Positions 43,801-58,800 are shown, counted from the first letter of the stretch. The stretch: 64,000 nt of DNA from Nautilus pompilius (GCA_018389105.1 JACATO010002729.1:310001-374000); one strand, 5' to 3'. Made by a program: numbers and translations. The notes: generated from the letters alone by a model not told the origin.

Positions 43801-46800
43801 AACATGCTGCAGACATCATGACAGTAGCCCATCGATCGGTAAGCTAATTCAACACTAGAATGTTGTGGTTTCTCTCCCTTGCCTACTTATTCTGTAATTT
43901 AACTCTGCCACAAACCACCTGTCAGATCTCTTAGTGCTATAAAAGGAAAAACTTCCAGCACTGTTAATGTAGATGCTATGAACCCAATTTAACAGAACCC
44001 TAGCAACATCAAAGGAGAGGAGAGCAGTAATTAAGTCTTTGGCACAACAAGAGTCCCATCAGGTCAAAAACACTCATGTTACCTGATGAGTATCTTTTCC
44101 ACAGGCTTGGCCAGTACAACGCAGCAGTTTATCTCTGACCACTGCCGACTCAGGGGTGGGCTGTGCACCTTCACTGCCTTGCCTCCAGTGGTATGCCTTT
44201 TCCTTGCAGTTGCACCACCCTTCTTCCTATCCTTGGCAGTGCCATGTTGGGGAAACCGTAACTTCAACACTTCTTGCTTCAGCTCTGTCACAATGTTATA
44301 CCTATCGAAGCCTGGAGTCCCACCAAGAAAGGCCAGGTGAAGCACCATGCAGGGAGGTTTCGATGTCATACGTATGATGTAGAATGAAGTTGGTGGTTTG
44401 TCTGGGTCACTGAAAGAAAACAAAAAATATAGGCATGGAAATATCCATGTATGCATGATGTACAAACACACACATTATACGAGGTCTGTCCAAAAATAAA
44501 CCGAACTTTTAAAACAGCATGACTGCAGTGCTGTGTATCAGTGACCTTGACCTTCAGTCTAATAATAGCCGCATCACGGCACCCCAGTTAGTCATCAATC
44601 TACACACGCTAGAGTGAACGTATGTTTAGTGCACTTGGAGATTTGTCGCAAGTTGAACAATGAAGGATCTTGAAGAACAACGTGTTTGTGTGAAATTCTG
44701 TTTAAAATTGGGAAAAACTTTTACGGAGACTTTTCTAATGTTGCAACAGGCCTATGGGGAGGACTGTTTGAGCCGTACACAATGTCACAAGTGGTACCAG
44801 TGTTTCAAATTGGGAAGAACATCCACCGAAGACAATACCAAATCTGGACAACCTTCCACAGCAACGGACGATGATCGCAATGAGGAAGTGGGGGCTGTGA
44901 TCCGTGTCAATCGTCGCCTGACTGTCCGTGAAGTTTCCGGAGAAGTAGGCATCTGTAAAAGTTCGTGCCACATGATTTTAAAAGAAAAATTGAACATGCA
45001 TCGTGTAGCCACAGAATCTGGGCCTCATCTGCTGACAGATGAACAAAAAGAGAACCAAGTCAGTCAGTCAGTCAGTCAGCTCTTTGATTGATCGAATGCT
45101 GATGAAAGCTTTCTGAAAAGTGTCATAACAGGTGACGAAACTTGGGTGTACGGATACGATGCGGAAACAAAAAGGCAGTCATCGCAGTGGGTTGGATCAT
45201 CGTCAGAGTCTCTCAAATGTGAAGGTGATGTTGATCGTCTTTTTGATTGAAAGGGCGTCGTTCATCATGAGTTTGTTCCACCTGGTCAGACGATCAATAA
45301 AGAGTTTTACTTGGATGTCCTGAGGCGGTTGAGAGAGGCAGTGCGAAGGAGGAGGCCTGAGGCATGGAAAAACAAAACCTAGATGCTGCACCACGACAAC
45401 TCACCTGCTCATGCGTCACTCCTTATCCGTGACCTTTTGGCAAAGCACAAGATGACTCTCATCCCCCAGCTGTCCTACTCTCCACATTTGGCCCCTATGG
45501 ACTTTTTTTTGGTTCCCAAAGCTGAAATCCACCTTGAAAGGTCACTGATTTCAGACAATAGAAGAGATCGAAGAAAATTCGCTACAAGAACTGCACACTA
45601 TCCCTGAAAATGCATTCCAAAACTGGAAAAAAATGTTAGGAGCGGTGTATCAACAGTGAAGGGAACCATTTTGAAGGAGACAAGTCTGATTAAATTGTAA
45701 GTAAAGCAATAAATTTGTTTTTAAAAAGTTTGGTTTCTTTTTGGACAGACCTCATACAACACTTATTTACGCCATACTCTAAAAATGTTTCACGCCTTTT
45801 ACTAATACTGCCCTTAAGTACATTTAGTATAAATAGTTAATACCATAATATAAGGCTGACAGTTTATATTTTACTGATAACGAAATCAAATTATTTTTAT
45901 CCCAACCTAGTCATATTTAAATTAATTCATAAATATTTTTATAGAAACATTTTTAAAATTTAATATTTTCTATGGTTAGTTTATATATTTTGGAGAAAAA
46001 TTGGTAAGCATATTATTCTCAAATTATTCAAAATAATTTGTTAATATCATAAATATTTAACAATATTAACCCATTTCTTTTGTTTTTTTAAAATTAAAAC
46101 AAGATTTCAAACATGTTGTCAATTGATGGGTTATTCCCCCTCTCCTAGCCAATTCAATCTAATCTGTTAATTATAATTGGTATATGTAGTTCCACATGAT
46201 TTATTACCAACCAGTAGCATTTTCTTCCCACCTATTTTTCAAATCTGTATTTCCTAGCACAGGTTGAGGCATAGGGATCGTGACACACACACACACACAC
46301 TACCTTCCTTATTAATCGAAAGCACCATCCTTCCAGCTTTGAATGACGCACACTGGGATTCGATCTGACCCACCATCGAGGAGCTACGAACTTTTCAACA
46401 CAATGCCTCACGGGGTTTTAATATCACCCTTTGTAATGACAAATTCTCATCACTTAAAACCCACGTTTTGCATTACAAGTGTGCTGACTAAATATACAGC
46501 CAGTTCAACACAAATACCAATTAGTGCTTCTAAGCTGGGGTGTGGATGTGCAAAGCAGGTGGTATAAGTAAGGTAAAATCTGATATGGTATATGAGGGTT
46601 AAACAGCATTAAGACAATACACTGTTTGGATGCCATGTCTCTATGCTACAAGTTCTTTCGTACTGATGAAATTACTGTATAAATGAGAGTCAATAAAATA
46701 TATGGCTGACTGAAAACGATGTACTCAACTTACAAGAGACGTTCAAATCAAACCCAGCTGAAATGGCATTGTTGTGATACCTAATCAGGTTACATTTTTA

Positions 46801-49800
46801 CAACCCTAATAAATAGTCATAATTTATTACAAATGTTTTCTTTCCCTGAAGGTTCATGAGAGACAATGAAATGCTGCTGCTGTTATATTATTTTCCAGAC
46901 AAAAGCTTATAAATGCGACTTTGTCTGACAAAAAAATGAAAAGGATCAAATGTTTTTAATTATTTAACCTTTCCCAAAATAAATGCTCAATGAGAGATAA
47001 TCAAGCAAACTGTTTAATGAAGTGTTGACAAAATAGAGTGACTGACAAATAAGAAAAAACTTAAACTTGAAAAAGAAAAATAAAACAATATAAGGTAAAA
47101 CTCAATTAGTTTCAAAATCTAATTTTCAAACATTATATTAGTAAAAAAGTGACACGTGACCACCACAGTTAGCAGATAGAGCTGTTAGATTAGAAATAAA
47201 TGGAAGATGCATTAAAAATTTTTTTGTCTTTTTAATGTTTGAAAAGGATGCAATCGCACAGGAACTCTGCTGCTTCTCTTGAAAAAAATTTCAAAAATTC
47301 CATCATGCCAGTATAGCTAAATGATAACACTGGTCAACACAATATTTTTGGCAGGAAAAGTGAGACTGGTTTCTGGGGTTTTCAAGGGCGCTGAATCCGA
47401 ATCTGACATTTGTTTTTTCAAGTTGGCTCTAGTTTTGGAGATATCACAGGGGGGTCGTTCGTCTGAAATCACCCATTCGCGACCATAACTAAACGTACAA
47501 AAAACGGCTAAATAGTGCAAAAATGTCAGATATTGATTTTTATGATAATCCAAAACCACAAAGACAGTGTAAAATCTCAATCTAACAAGTTAAGTTAGAT
47601 ATAACATCATTTCATTTATTAATAAATGAACACTTTTCATATATTTCGAGAATATACAAAAAATTTGCTAAAAATTTGCTGAATTTTAATTCTCCAAGGG
47701 AAAAAAACATTTACATAATCAGTTATATATCATAAATTATGCAAAGCATTATTATACACTAGATTCTTAGTTACAATGAACACACAAAACAATATTTTAT
47801 TCACAAAAGTGAAATTGACGTTATACGATTTTCGCTTGTGAGCAACTTTCGGGCAGTCTCTCAAAAGGTTCCAGCAGTAGTCTGCCATCATGTGCTCATC
47901 CCATTTGCCTTGATACCTCTCTTCCATTGTTTTGATGTCTTGATGGAATCTCTCTCCTTGCTCCTCACTGTAATCACCAAGATTACCAGGAAATCTGTCG
48001 AGGTGGCTAAAACAAGAAATGAACTTTGATGCTCACATTTGCCCCTAGTTTTTCGTATGCAGTAAGCATCTTACGGACCAATTGCTTGTAATTGTCAGCT
48101 TTGTGATTTCCCAAAAAGTTTGTCACTACATCTGTGAAGGACACCCAAGCATTTAACTCAACCATGTTCATATGATTAGTGAAGTCAGAATCCCTCATGA
48201 GCGTTCGAATCTGAGGTCCATCGAAGATGCCACCTTTAGCTTTTTCGATGGAAAGACCTGGAAATTGCCTGCATATGTACTTGAAGCAATCCCCATCTTT
48301 GTTCAACGCCTTAACAAACTGCTTCATGAGCCCTAGTTTTATGTGCAATGGAGGGAAGATGATTCTATCCCTGGGTACCAAAGGCTCATTGATGACGTTG
48401 GCTGTGCCGACTTCGAGACTTTCTCGTTCTGGCCAGTTCTCCCTTCTCCAGTGCTGGATTCTTGCTCTGCTATCCCACAAACAAAGAAAGCAGGGATACT
48501 TTGTGTACCCACTTTGCTGACAAGCAGAAAATTCACCATTTTCAAGTCCACACAAATCAGCCATTTATGAGTGTTGTAATTTAGCTTTTTCAAGAAAAAT
48601 TGGATACCATCATACTCTTCTTTCATCTTGGTAGAATGGCCAAGTGGTACAGGAGCAAACTTATTGCCATTATGCAAAAGTACAACTTTTAGACTTGCTT
48701 TCGAGCTATCTATAAGAGACGCCAATCTGCTGGGTCATATGACGAGATCCCCATGCAGTTAAGAAGTGCAGAAACGTCATTACAAAGATCAGGTCATCTT
48801 CTTTAGAAAAGAAACGAGCAAGCTGCCTTCCCTTGTCCTATAGTATGTTATAATGATTCAATAATATCAGAAAATTATTATTTACTGCTTCTATATTGAA
48901 GTATTTCAGGGAGAATTTTAGCAGTTTAGGCTTATTTGAGGCTATCAATATCTTCTAAACTAGAGCCAATCAGACAAAACCAATGTTATATTCGTAATCA
49001 GCGACCTTCAAAACCCCAGAAAACACTCCTAGATGGTCTGCCAAAGAAAAAAAATAAAAATTTGTTGACCAGTGTAATGCATCCCTAGTGAGAGATACAT
49101 GTGAACAGCATCTCACCTGAGTAAACAGGGAACTTGGTGGGAAATTTACTCACCTGAAAACAAGTTTGATGTATGAATGATTCTCCATCAGGACAAAGGT
49201 GCACCACTGATGGAGGAGAGTGGTTAGTGATGCAAGCGCTTGTCGGCACTGGACAGTGTGGAAACGTCCACTCGTGTTTGGCGTGTGCAGGTGCTTGGGA
49301 GGAGGAAGATCATGTTCCATCAGGATCCCAATCCTGTGGGTGTGCATCCATTTCTGCCTGCAATCAAAATACAACAATTGCTATAAATAGTTTTTAAAAT
49401 GACGCCATTTTGTTTATTTATTTATTTAAGTAAATGTCCATACATGAATATCTTGAATTGTGTCGATGATCACTTCTCTTCTTTCCTTGAGCCCTTTGTC
49501 TCCACCAATCCTCATCAGGGAGGAAAGAAGCGACCGTTTACTTGCTTTTCTTCTACCAGAAGTTTCCAATTTGAGAAATTAATTCTGCCAACTAAGGAAA
49601 AAAAAACCCACCTGTGATTATTTGTCAAATCGTCTCCACCTACACATCAAAGAGTAACCTTAGCATGTAACCAGCCAGGATATTGAAATATCTTAAAAAT
49701 CAAATAGGCACTTTTTTTTATGAGAACATAAAAAGTCCCAATGGTAATAAAGACTGTACTATACTCAGGGTCATTTTAAAGGGAAGAACTGTATTTCCTT

Positions 49801-52800
49801 TACATCCATTATAGCATCTCTTTGAAACTGGAAGTAGGCAACAGAGGACATACTCACCAGATGTTAATGTCCAGTCTGGCAACTGGATTCCAAAATGACG
49901 CAAAATTAGAGAGGACAGCATCTCTGAAAAAGTAAACACCAGTAATCAAATAAAGGAAAATTTTGATAGTCAAATTAAAACTAATCAATGCACTTTTAAT
50001 TCTTACACACTAGGCAGAGCTGCTTTAATGTTATTAATAGTTCTAAACTGACAAACAAACATGGATATTTACTTTTGCTTATCTTTTTAATTTAAGAAAA
50101 AATAATAATTAGAATGTTCAAGCCTGAAGGCCTCACTTAAACTTATGTAATTTTGAAACAAACAAATTTTTTTAAAATAAAAATATATGTTGAGTGTTAA
50201 CGCCTGTAAGATTCAGATACCACTCTAGTAATGGATAAAAAGATTTCTTTCTCAGAAATGTCCCTCAGTGGATCAAAGAGCTGGTAAGAAATGCATCAAT
50301 ACTTAAGTAAAAACTAACTGGTCTACTTCAAATAATAACAATATCAAAGTTAGCAACACCAAAAAAGTTACCCCATGCACTCAACACAGAAGAAACATTA
50401 TTTTTACGAAACAGGTTTAAAAACTTATTCTAATTAAAGGTAGCAGGAAGTGCCCAGGTAGCAAATTGTGACATCGTATCCAAGCTGATCCGACAACAAA
50501 AAGTCAACCACGCACTCAATTCCCTAGGTTCCAGATCAGAAGCAAGTACTCACTGCTGTAGCTGTGGCTCAAGTGTGAAGGAGCCCTGAGAGAAGAGTGG
50601 CACGCCATTTTTTACGCTTTCTGGAATGGTGTAGTTGGCTGGGTTGGAAGCAAAGGAATGAAGGTGGACTAACAACTGATCTGTCTGCATGAGACTGAAA
50701 AACAAAACAAAACTCCAGTACTGACCGAGTGTTCGATAAAACAGGCCAAAAACAAAATGTTACTGTGATGATTTTGATAATTACTCTTTTGAAAAAATAT
50801 AAAATAGACAAATAAATGTTCTGTTAAATTTGGAAAAATGTATTCTTCTTTACTAAGCAACCTGTCTGAAATGTACTGAACAATAAAGCAGAGCCGCACA
50901 GCTGTAATGCAGGTGCAAGAAAGGGTCAAAAGATGAAACAAAGCTTTTACATCTGACTAACCAGCATCATTGTGACAGTGACATTTGTTAAAAATTAAAG
51001 AAAAACTAGTTATTAAAGGCTACATTTTGTATTCATCTCTTAATGTTTTGCATAAAAAGACAGAAATGAAGAGAGCATTGTAATTGTTTTTACAACTATG
51101 ACCTGAATAAAGGTCAGTACAAAGCAATAAACAAAAGTAGGTAGGTAAATACTGTAAGATTTTAATCCATCACACTGGCGTATCATTGCTGTATCATATT
51201 CGTCCTTTTACCTTGAACCTGCAGGCCAATGTCAATGCCATGGCATCCATCCACCAGAGAAATGCTCCCTGGTTTCAGTTTCCTGAACTAAGTGAAGAAA
51301 CGCGAGATGCAGAAGTCAGACTGCAGAAAGTTCCTGCCAAAGCACTTCATTCTTTAGATGTGGGAGAAACTCGCCTGGCAAGTCAAAGAAAACATTCTAG
51401 GGCAGTAAGCCAAACCGAGCTGGATTCAAACTCGGGCCTCCAACCTTCAGCAGTCCACCGTCACCACAAGATAATTAGAAAAGCATTGAAATTTCATTTA
51501 AAATCTAGAAATTTTTCTGAGAATCTTATGGTCAGCAAAACAAAAGCACAGAATTCACACAAATATTACAGATATTAATAAAGGAAGTCTTGCATATTTT
51601 TGCCACCTTAAAAATGGAAACGCTTTTCCAGCACTATTTAATTGTTTTAAATTGATAAACAATGATTTGGTTCCTGCAAAAACTTGATGAACCCTTGATG
51701 TATTGCTTGAAAACTAAGCCAAACCAAAGGGGTCACTGGTGATTTATGACCACTTTTACATTTTAATACCTATAAGTTGTATTTTAGACTACTATACAGA
51801 AACAGAGATTCAAATCCTAATTTCTTAACAATTATGTATACTCTTTTAACACCACTGTTGTTAAACTCTGCAGGAAAACACTGGACAGGAGTTCGGGATC
51901 ATGGAGTTTTCAGTTACAAATGTTCCAGTTCTCACCTTTGTAGTGACTGCCAGTATTTTTTCACATGAACCGTCCTGAACGGACTCTTAGATGGTCGTTT
52001 ATCTGTACATGTCACCTCGTGCAAAAATTCATAGCTTCCCTCTATGGTGATCTCTATGTGGGAGTGTTTTCTGAAAAATAGTTGACTCTTGTTCACTAGT
52101 TCTGTTTGAAAATAACCATTCATAACACATTCAACATGCCGACACAATGTGTGGCCCAATCAAATAAGTCAGTTTCTTGAAAGAGAAATTCTCCTCACTC
52201 TACACTATGAACGAGTCAACAGTATAATCTAATCACTTTGTAAACTAATAAAGGGAGATAATTTTCTAACGTTTTGTTACTTTTATTAAATACACAAACC
52301 CACTGTATCAATTTGGCAACTCCCATAAATTAATCTGAATAAAATTTACTTATTTCAAATGTAATTATATATATGTTGGACAACTAGAGGGCACATAACC
52401 AGTGTCAACTTTCACCATGCCATAAATGGACAGATCCTGCAACACTTCTCCATTCACCCAAGGCCATGTTATAGGCCATTTATCATGGTCCCACCCAATG
52501 AAATATCAACAAATATCTTAACATCGCTTGCAGATCTGTGAACAAGATTATCAAAAGGTTTGCTGAAGTTAATGTTGCTGCTGTGGCAAAGGAGCTAACA
52601 ACATCATGAGTTACTACATCTGTTTGAGATTCTCTTGTTGACATTACCCTGTAATGAAAATGAGCAATGCCATCTTCATCAACTTGACTATGTAAGAAAT
52701 CCTGTCTGTCCAAGAGAAAGAAAACATTCTGAAAGGTCCAATCAGAGGACAGATCACGTATCAGTGATGTGTACTCTTCACTGATAAGTCCAGGTTTCAG

Positions 52801-55800
52801 TAATTTACATTTGAAGGGAGAATAACAAAGATTTTCAACCCCAATATCTTCAGCCCATAATCAGAAATGAAGGTTGGAGTGTCATGGTATGAGTTTCATT
52901 CTTGCATAATGGAAAGACAGAATTAGCATTTCTTGAAAGACATCTCAATTATGCAATGCCTTTTTAAGGACACATCTACCACCATTGTAGCAGAGACACT
53001 GTGCTGAAAATAGATGAACCAACCATGTATGTATTAACATACAGAATTTCACTCTGTTACTTTTTTCATTTTCCATTTTTTAAAACTAAAATACTGAATA
53101 AAAACAGGTGACTAAATTCTCAGAGCAGTGCATGTATATTTTAGCTTCTCATAACAGTTTGTATAAAACATGGATGTACTATTTCCAGAGATGACATATC
53201 TTAAGTAATTTAATATTAATATAAGTTTACAAGAAATCTTCAATGCACCCAGTATTTTTTTTTATCTATGTAACAATTTTTTGCAGTACTACTTTTAAGA
53301 GTAGAAAGTCATGGTGATGTGTTTGTTAGTTACAAGGAGTTAAAGAACAATCTGGGTGTTTTCCCATTATCTTGGTAGTAGTAACTGGATTGTGGTAATC
53401 TTTTCATCATCAGGTTCTGTCTCTGAGATTACAAGGACAGGTTTAGTCAGGTTATTAATGTATGGAGAAATGCAATAATTAAAGGTATTTTCTGTATTAC
53501 TTGAACACTATTTATGCTGGCAGCTAAAACTTTGTTGTTGTTTTTTTTTTTTAAATTTGCAGTAATAAGATTTAAAATTACAAGGCACCTTATCTCTAAT
53601 ACAACAATAAACATATCTGTAGTTTAGATGGAAATGTCCATAGACATCTCAGATATAATAAGCAGAACAACAATTGGCTACTTACTGGTTTGCAGACAAA
53701 GGCCAAGCGGCTACAGCTAGATATTCTATTCTGGCATACTCCCTCCAAGGTAACAGCAGCCGTACTTCAATCTGACATTCATCTGTCAAATAACAGCAAT
53801 GATGGAGGCAATAACAAAAATAGTGACAACAAACAAAGACAACTTAGAATCATAGTTTGGAGTTATCTGTACACGTTTAATTAATGCTGTGCATACCTTT
53901 AGTCAGGACCACCTCTTTGATCGTGTAGCCCTCCCTCAGTCTTAGGGATAGTACATTGGAAATGGATGTGTGTAGATTGCTTTCTTTATGCTTCTTCCTC
54001 ATGGCTGGTGCTGCTGAAATGCATTGCTCAGTGATGGGATGAGAAGGCAGCCTGCCAAATAAAGCCAATCAATCAAACTGCTCTATCATACAGCTAAAGC
54101 CATTATAAAAATTACATTCATAACAGTGTGTGTGTGTGTCTGAAATGAAGGCCATCGCCCATTTTTTGGGGTTGTTTTTAACCTCCAGGTGCACTCACCT
54201 CGCTAGCCATGACCGGTTCCCAGCAATCTGCTCACTGCTGCACTTGTGACCCGTGTCTTCAAGCTGAAAGCCTGTGAGGCCTTTCTGGAAGCTCCACAGA
54301 AAGAAAGCCCTGTGGTAGATGTTCAAATGGTGGCCATCCTCCTCCTAAAAGGCAAAACAAACAAGTAACCAAACAAACTGCGTAGTATTTATGAGGTTTT
54401 TGCTAACACTAAACATAAAAGTATTCCCCCCACAAAAAAACCCTGAAAGTCTTCTTCACACTCCCCATACTGCTGGTAACAGCCTTCACTGAATGACCTG
54501 TAAGCTTCAGTTTCCTACTGTTCTCATTTACAGATGCTTATTTGCATGCATCAGGTCCTAAACTAAACAAACAAAAACAGAGCATAAAACTTTGACACTA
54601 TTATTTCCATTTCTGCTTGCTGGTTTCTTATTTTTTCATGACAGCAGCTGCATTGCTTCATGGAGATTCAAACCAGATGGCACAGGTAAAAATCACCAGG
54701 ATTTGTTGACTCCTGATGTATAATTTAAAATTAATGCAACAGGTTACTCATTAACACCAAAAAACATCTTTTCTTTCTCACCAAAACAATTCTTACTCTC
54801 AGAGAGAGAAAACTGCCACTTTTCCTAACAGCAATATTAAAAATCATTTAAAATTAAATAAATACACATTGATGCTAACATTCACCTTTCTCAAGTATCC
54901 AGTTTATATACTGGATAATATGCAGTAGGAGGTCATGTACTTTAAATTTGCAGAAGATAAATTCCTTCAAATACACTTTTTTCCTCCTCCTCTTAGTAAT
55001 TCAGTTCAACACAAAGTACTACATTTAAATATGGTCACCTAAAAATCAAACATCATCAGCCAGTCATAAAGCAGGAAGAAACTTTTCCTAAAGAAAACAG
55101 AGTCCAATCAAGCCATTCCTTCTCAGGGCAGTTCCAGGTTCATTATGCTGGCCACTGCTGTGCAAACCATAGCAATTTGAAAACAAGAGTAGCATCATCC
55201 ACTGTTTTTGTGACAACTGTGAATTACTGCAGGTGGTTTTTAAAAAAGTATTTTGATCAGCTGCAGTTAAGTACCCTGTGAATACATCTATTAATGAACT
55301 GTTCCTTATCTCACATTTGTTTAATTTCTTTTTTAGAGCATTTGAATAAGATGACTTAAGGCAATTATTGGAAATACTATATAGATGCTGCTGCTGCTGT
55401 GTCGTACAATGTTTGTCAAGAAGGGAGATAACCCCAGTAAGATAATGTTGCCAATCCTGCATCACAAGTGGTCCAGCACTTCCAACTTACGAAGGAAAAG
55501 CCTTACCCGAACTCTTCCTTTTCAGATGTGGGAGGAAACTTGAGAGTCAGGAGAAAACCTACATAATCAGCTGGTGAAGAGGAGTGAGAAGAATCCATGC
55601 CAGGGAGATAGCATCAAACCAAGTCTGTCCACTGCAGGAACTGAACACTCAAGCACCTCAACCTTAGCATTCAGTAGACTAAGCAACAGATCAGTGCACA
55701 GCTCCCTTTCTAGATGCTTAGAACTAAAAGTGGCGCCTGTTAGCTATGTGAAATGTAAAATGTTTGTTAAGACCTTTTTTAGTCTTGGATAGTGATAAGG

Positions 55801-58800
55801 TAATTTTCTACTTCAAATGTTATGAAATTATTTTTTAAAAAAAAGAAAAAAAAAGGGGGATTTAAAGATACCCAAGAAATGGGTGAATAATTTAGTTTAG
55901 TAGATACAAGGCTTCCCATGAAAGATAATCCACCATCAATACAATTCCTGCACTGATTTACTCTACTGCTATAGCTGGCAATTTATTTCCACTCATCAAC
56001 AATTCTGCTAATCAAAAAATATTCTGATAGCTATACATGTTGTAAACTTAGCTAATTAGGTGAAGTTTGTCCCCATCCAGTCTCAAAACCCCCTAACTGT
56101 TTTGAAAATCTTTACTAGGCCTCTTCCTAAATACCTAAGATTCAAAATGTTTAAGGCCTGGAAACATTCTAATAAACAGTACCCTTCTTCAAGATGTTGA
56201 CAAACTGAAGATTACAACAGAACTAAAACTTAGGGTAAATGTGGTGTTTGTCAAACACACAGCAGCAAGAATGAGAACATAATAAAAGCTTGAGTTTTTG
56301 GCAAAAACAACTTAGAGAACAGATGATGATGATATAGGTGCCAACTCCCACCCAGCTTAAACCTCACTCTGTGAAGACAAACTTACTTTTGCTACCAGTG
56401 CCAGGATGCAGAGAGAGACAAGCTAGTCATACCCATACATAGATTTTACAACTGTACCACTAGACATTGCATCGTAGATATCCAACAATCAGACTGACCT
56501 AGACTTATCTACAATATGCTACAACTAAGTACAGGTCTATGTATGAAAACACTGTTCCTTCTGTTTCACATTAAGTATCCTGCTTGAGCAATCACTTGCA
56601 CGTAGCAAATTATTTGCAAAACTGCCAAGTGCATGAATTTCCTATTCCTTGTTCTGGAGTTAACACAGAACTTTGGAAGCATCTCAGATGCTAAACAAGA
56701 TTTTGTCCCTTCTTTTAGAGGCTCTCTGTCTACATTGTGACTTGAGTGGGGTGACACATTACACAGGACAAATTAGTAATACTTTCTATAGGCAAGGAAG
56801 CCTAACTGCCAAGTCATCCCAACAGGCATTGGCTGCTTTCATTCTTACAGCACAATTCCAGGAAAGTCAAACTGACAAGCTTCCAAATCTAATCATTCAC
56901 CACAACAAAGATAAAAAAAAAATGTATATATATATATTGAAAACTGACAGGCAACAGAAATTGCAGGATGCTGTTTTTTTTTCTGATTTGTTTCAAGAAT
57001 CAACATAGAACTCCACCCAACAAAAAAAGGAAAAAGAATTTTTCAAAAGTCACTCACTACAGGAGGGCTTGCTGCAAAGTATGCACCAAAGGTTGCTGCT
57101 GCGATGAACTGCATGAGCTCTGTATGCGGGACATGTCCAAAGGACAAATTGCAATGATGGCTGCTGCCAATATGCAGGAAGGAACAGGCAAATGTGCTGT
57201 TGCGAAGCTGAGCCAGGAGAGTTTCAAACATATTAGCATCAGGTAGGCCCACCATTCCATCAGTTAATACAGCAATACCTGAGTACAGCAGAGAGAGAAA
57301 GAAAGGAAACACATAAGATTATCACAGCTGCTCCTCTTTCACGTTTTGTCAGAACAAAAGGGAAATAATTTATAAATTTTAATTAAAATATACTACATAT
57401 GCTTATTTCTTTGATTTTCTTTTAAGCAGTGAGATTTAAAATTACAATTTTCAAAGAATTCTTTCTGTTTCAGAGCAATCAGGTTGAGACTAGAATTTTA
57501 CGGAGTACAGTTAAATAAACAAACTTACACGATAAACATCATCACACATGGTTTTTTCAAAGGTGCTGCGTTACAGTAACAATGGCACATAGAAAAAACA
57601 ACAGCAGAACAAAGCATTTACCTGCACTGGTATTTTCCTGAAGCAGCTGAAGAGCCAGAATACCGTATCTAAGCACATTGACAAAGCCTGCCTCCGGCCG
57701 GGTAATGAGATCCTCTGTCTTCAGCATATCACTGAACTCGCCATCTTCATCAAACTGGCTGCCTGGAATCTTATTGTTTTCTTCCGTGTGCTGCTTCAAA
57801 GAGACAAAATTGAATACATTCTTCAAATTGTAATCAAATTAAGGAAAACAACAGTAATTCTGTTTTTATATAAATAAATCTGTTAATATTGTCACCTGCA
57901 GCAAACCACCTCAAGAAGAGGAGAGAGAAAAAACTATAAATTATTCAGTGGTCTGAAAAACTATGCAAAGCTTCCAGACAAACATTCTGTAATCAAGAAA
58001 ACAGAAGTTTACAAAGCTGGGTAATGGTGGCACCTTGGCTTCAGCTGCTGCTGTTGTTTTTAATTGTCTTTTGTCAGATTATGACCAGTTTAACTCTCTG
58101 TTGGTTCACTCTAGCACCAACTGCCCTCTTCTCTCACTTGTTCTCGACTGATGACAGCTTTAAAGTATGTAGAATTGATCTAACCCTTTAGTTTTGGAAC
58201 AACCGAGGAGAATAGGTGTCATCACTGTACTTTCAAATTTTAAATAACATCATAAGAGAGACTGTCAGTTTCTTGTTCCTTAGTACAAAAACTGTAGAAC
58301 TTTCCATTTCTTTTAATGTTTTCAACTGATTTAGAAAAAAAAAATAAAGAAAATACTTCAGAATGTTTTCCTTCATATTACAGAGATTCACAACATCCCA
58401 ATAATAAATCAACAAAGGCATTAGTTAGTATTCACGATGAACTAATTGTATCATAATACAAAATACAGATTTTTCATTACAAAGGGTTAGCTGCATAGTA
58501 GTAGACTACAGAGGGCTTACTTACCACAAATGTTCTACTTTCTGTCAGTCTAGAAAAGTTCTGAGCCAAGCTGTTTTCAAATTCTTCTAGTCTTTTCTGA
58601 ATGACAGTCAAAAAATCCTTCACGTTCTCACAGGTCACATGCACTCCCTGTGCAAGAACCTGTTGAGAAAGGGCAATAAGGGTAATATTAGTTCTAAACT
58701 GTTTACAGTGTTTTTTTAGATTCAAAACAAGAAACTGCCAAATCAGAAGTATTGTAGAGGATAGAAAAGCAACATTTTTCTGCGTGTTTCAAGCTGTATT

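Larger units (their letters stand above)
45755..47327. other. SZT2 intron 13, central part
   Basis: AT-rich. It carries TTAA-type MITE copy C with a nested SINE (about 46200-46598) and palindromic MITE copy 6 (46736-46806). Confidence 0.6.

Noticed and set aside
48227..48520. Plus-strand frame opposite the YPCFLC protein
   Set aside because: It is the antisense shadow of the conserved minus-strand protein.
55088..55465. 125-codon minus-strand frame in SZT2 intron 6
   Set aside because: Same strand as SZT2, but it has no similarity to the expected protein. Exons 6 and 7 join in phase without it.
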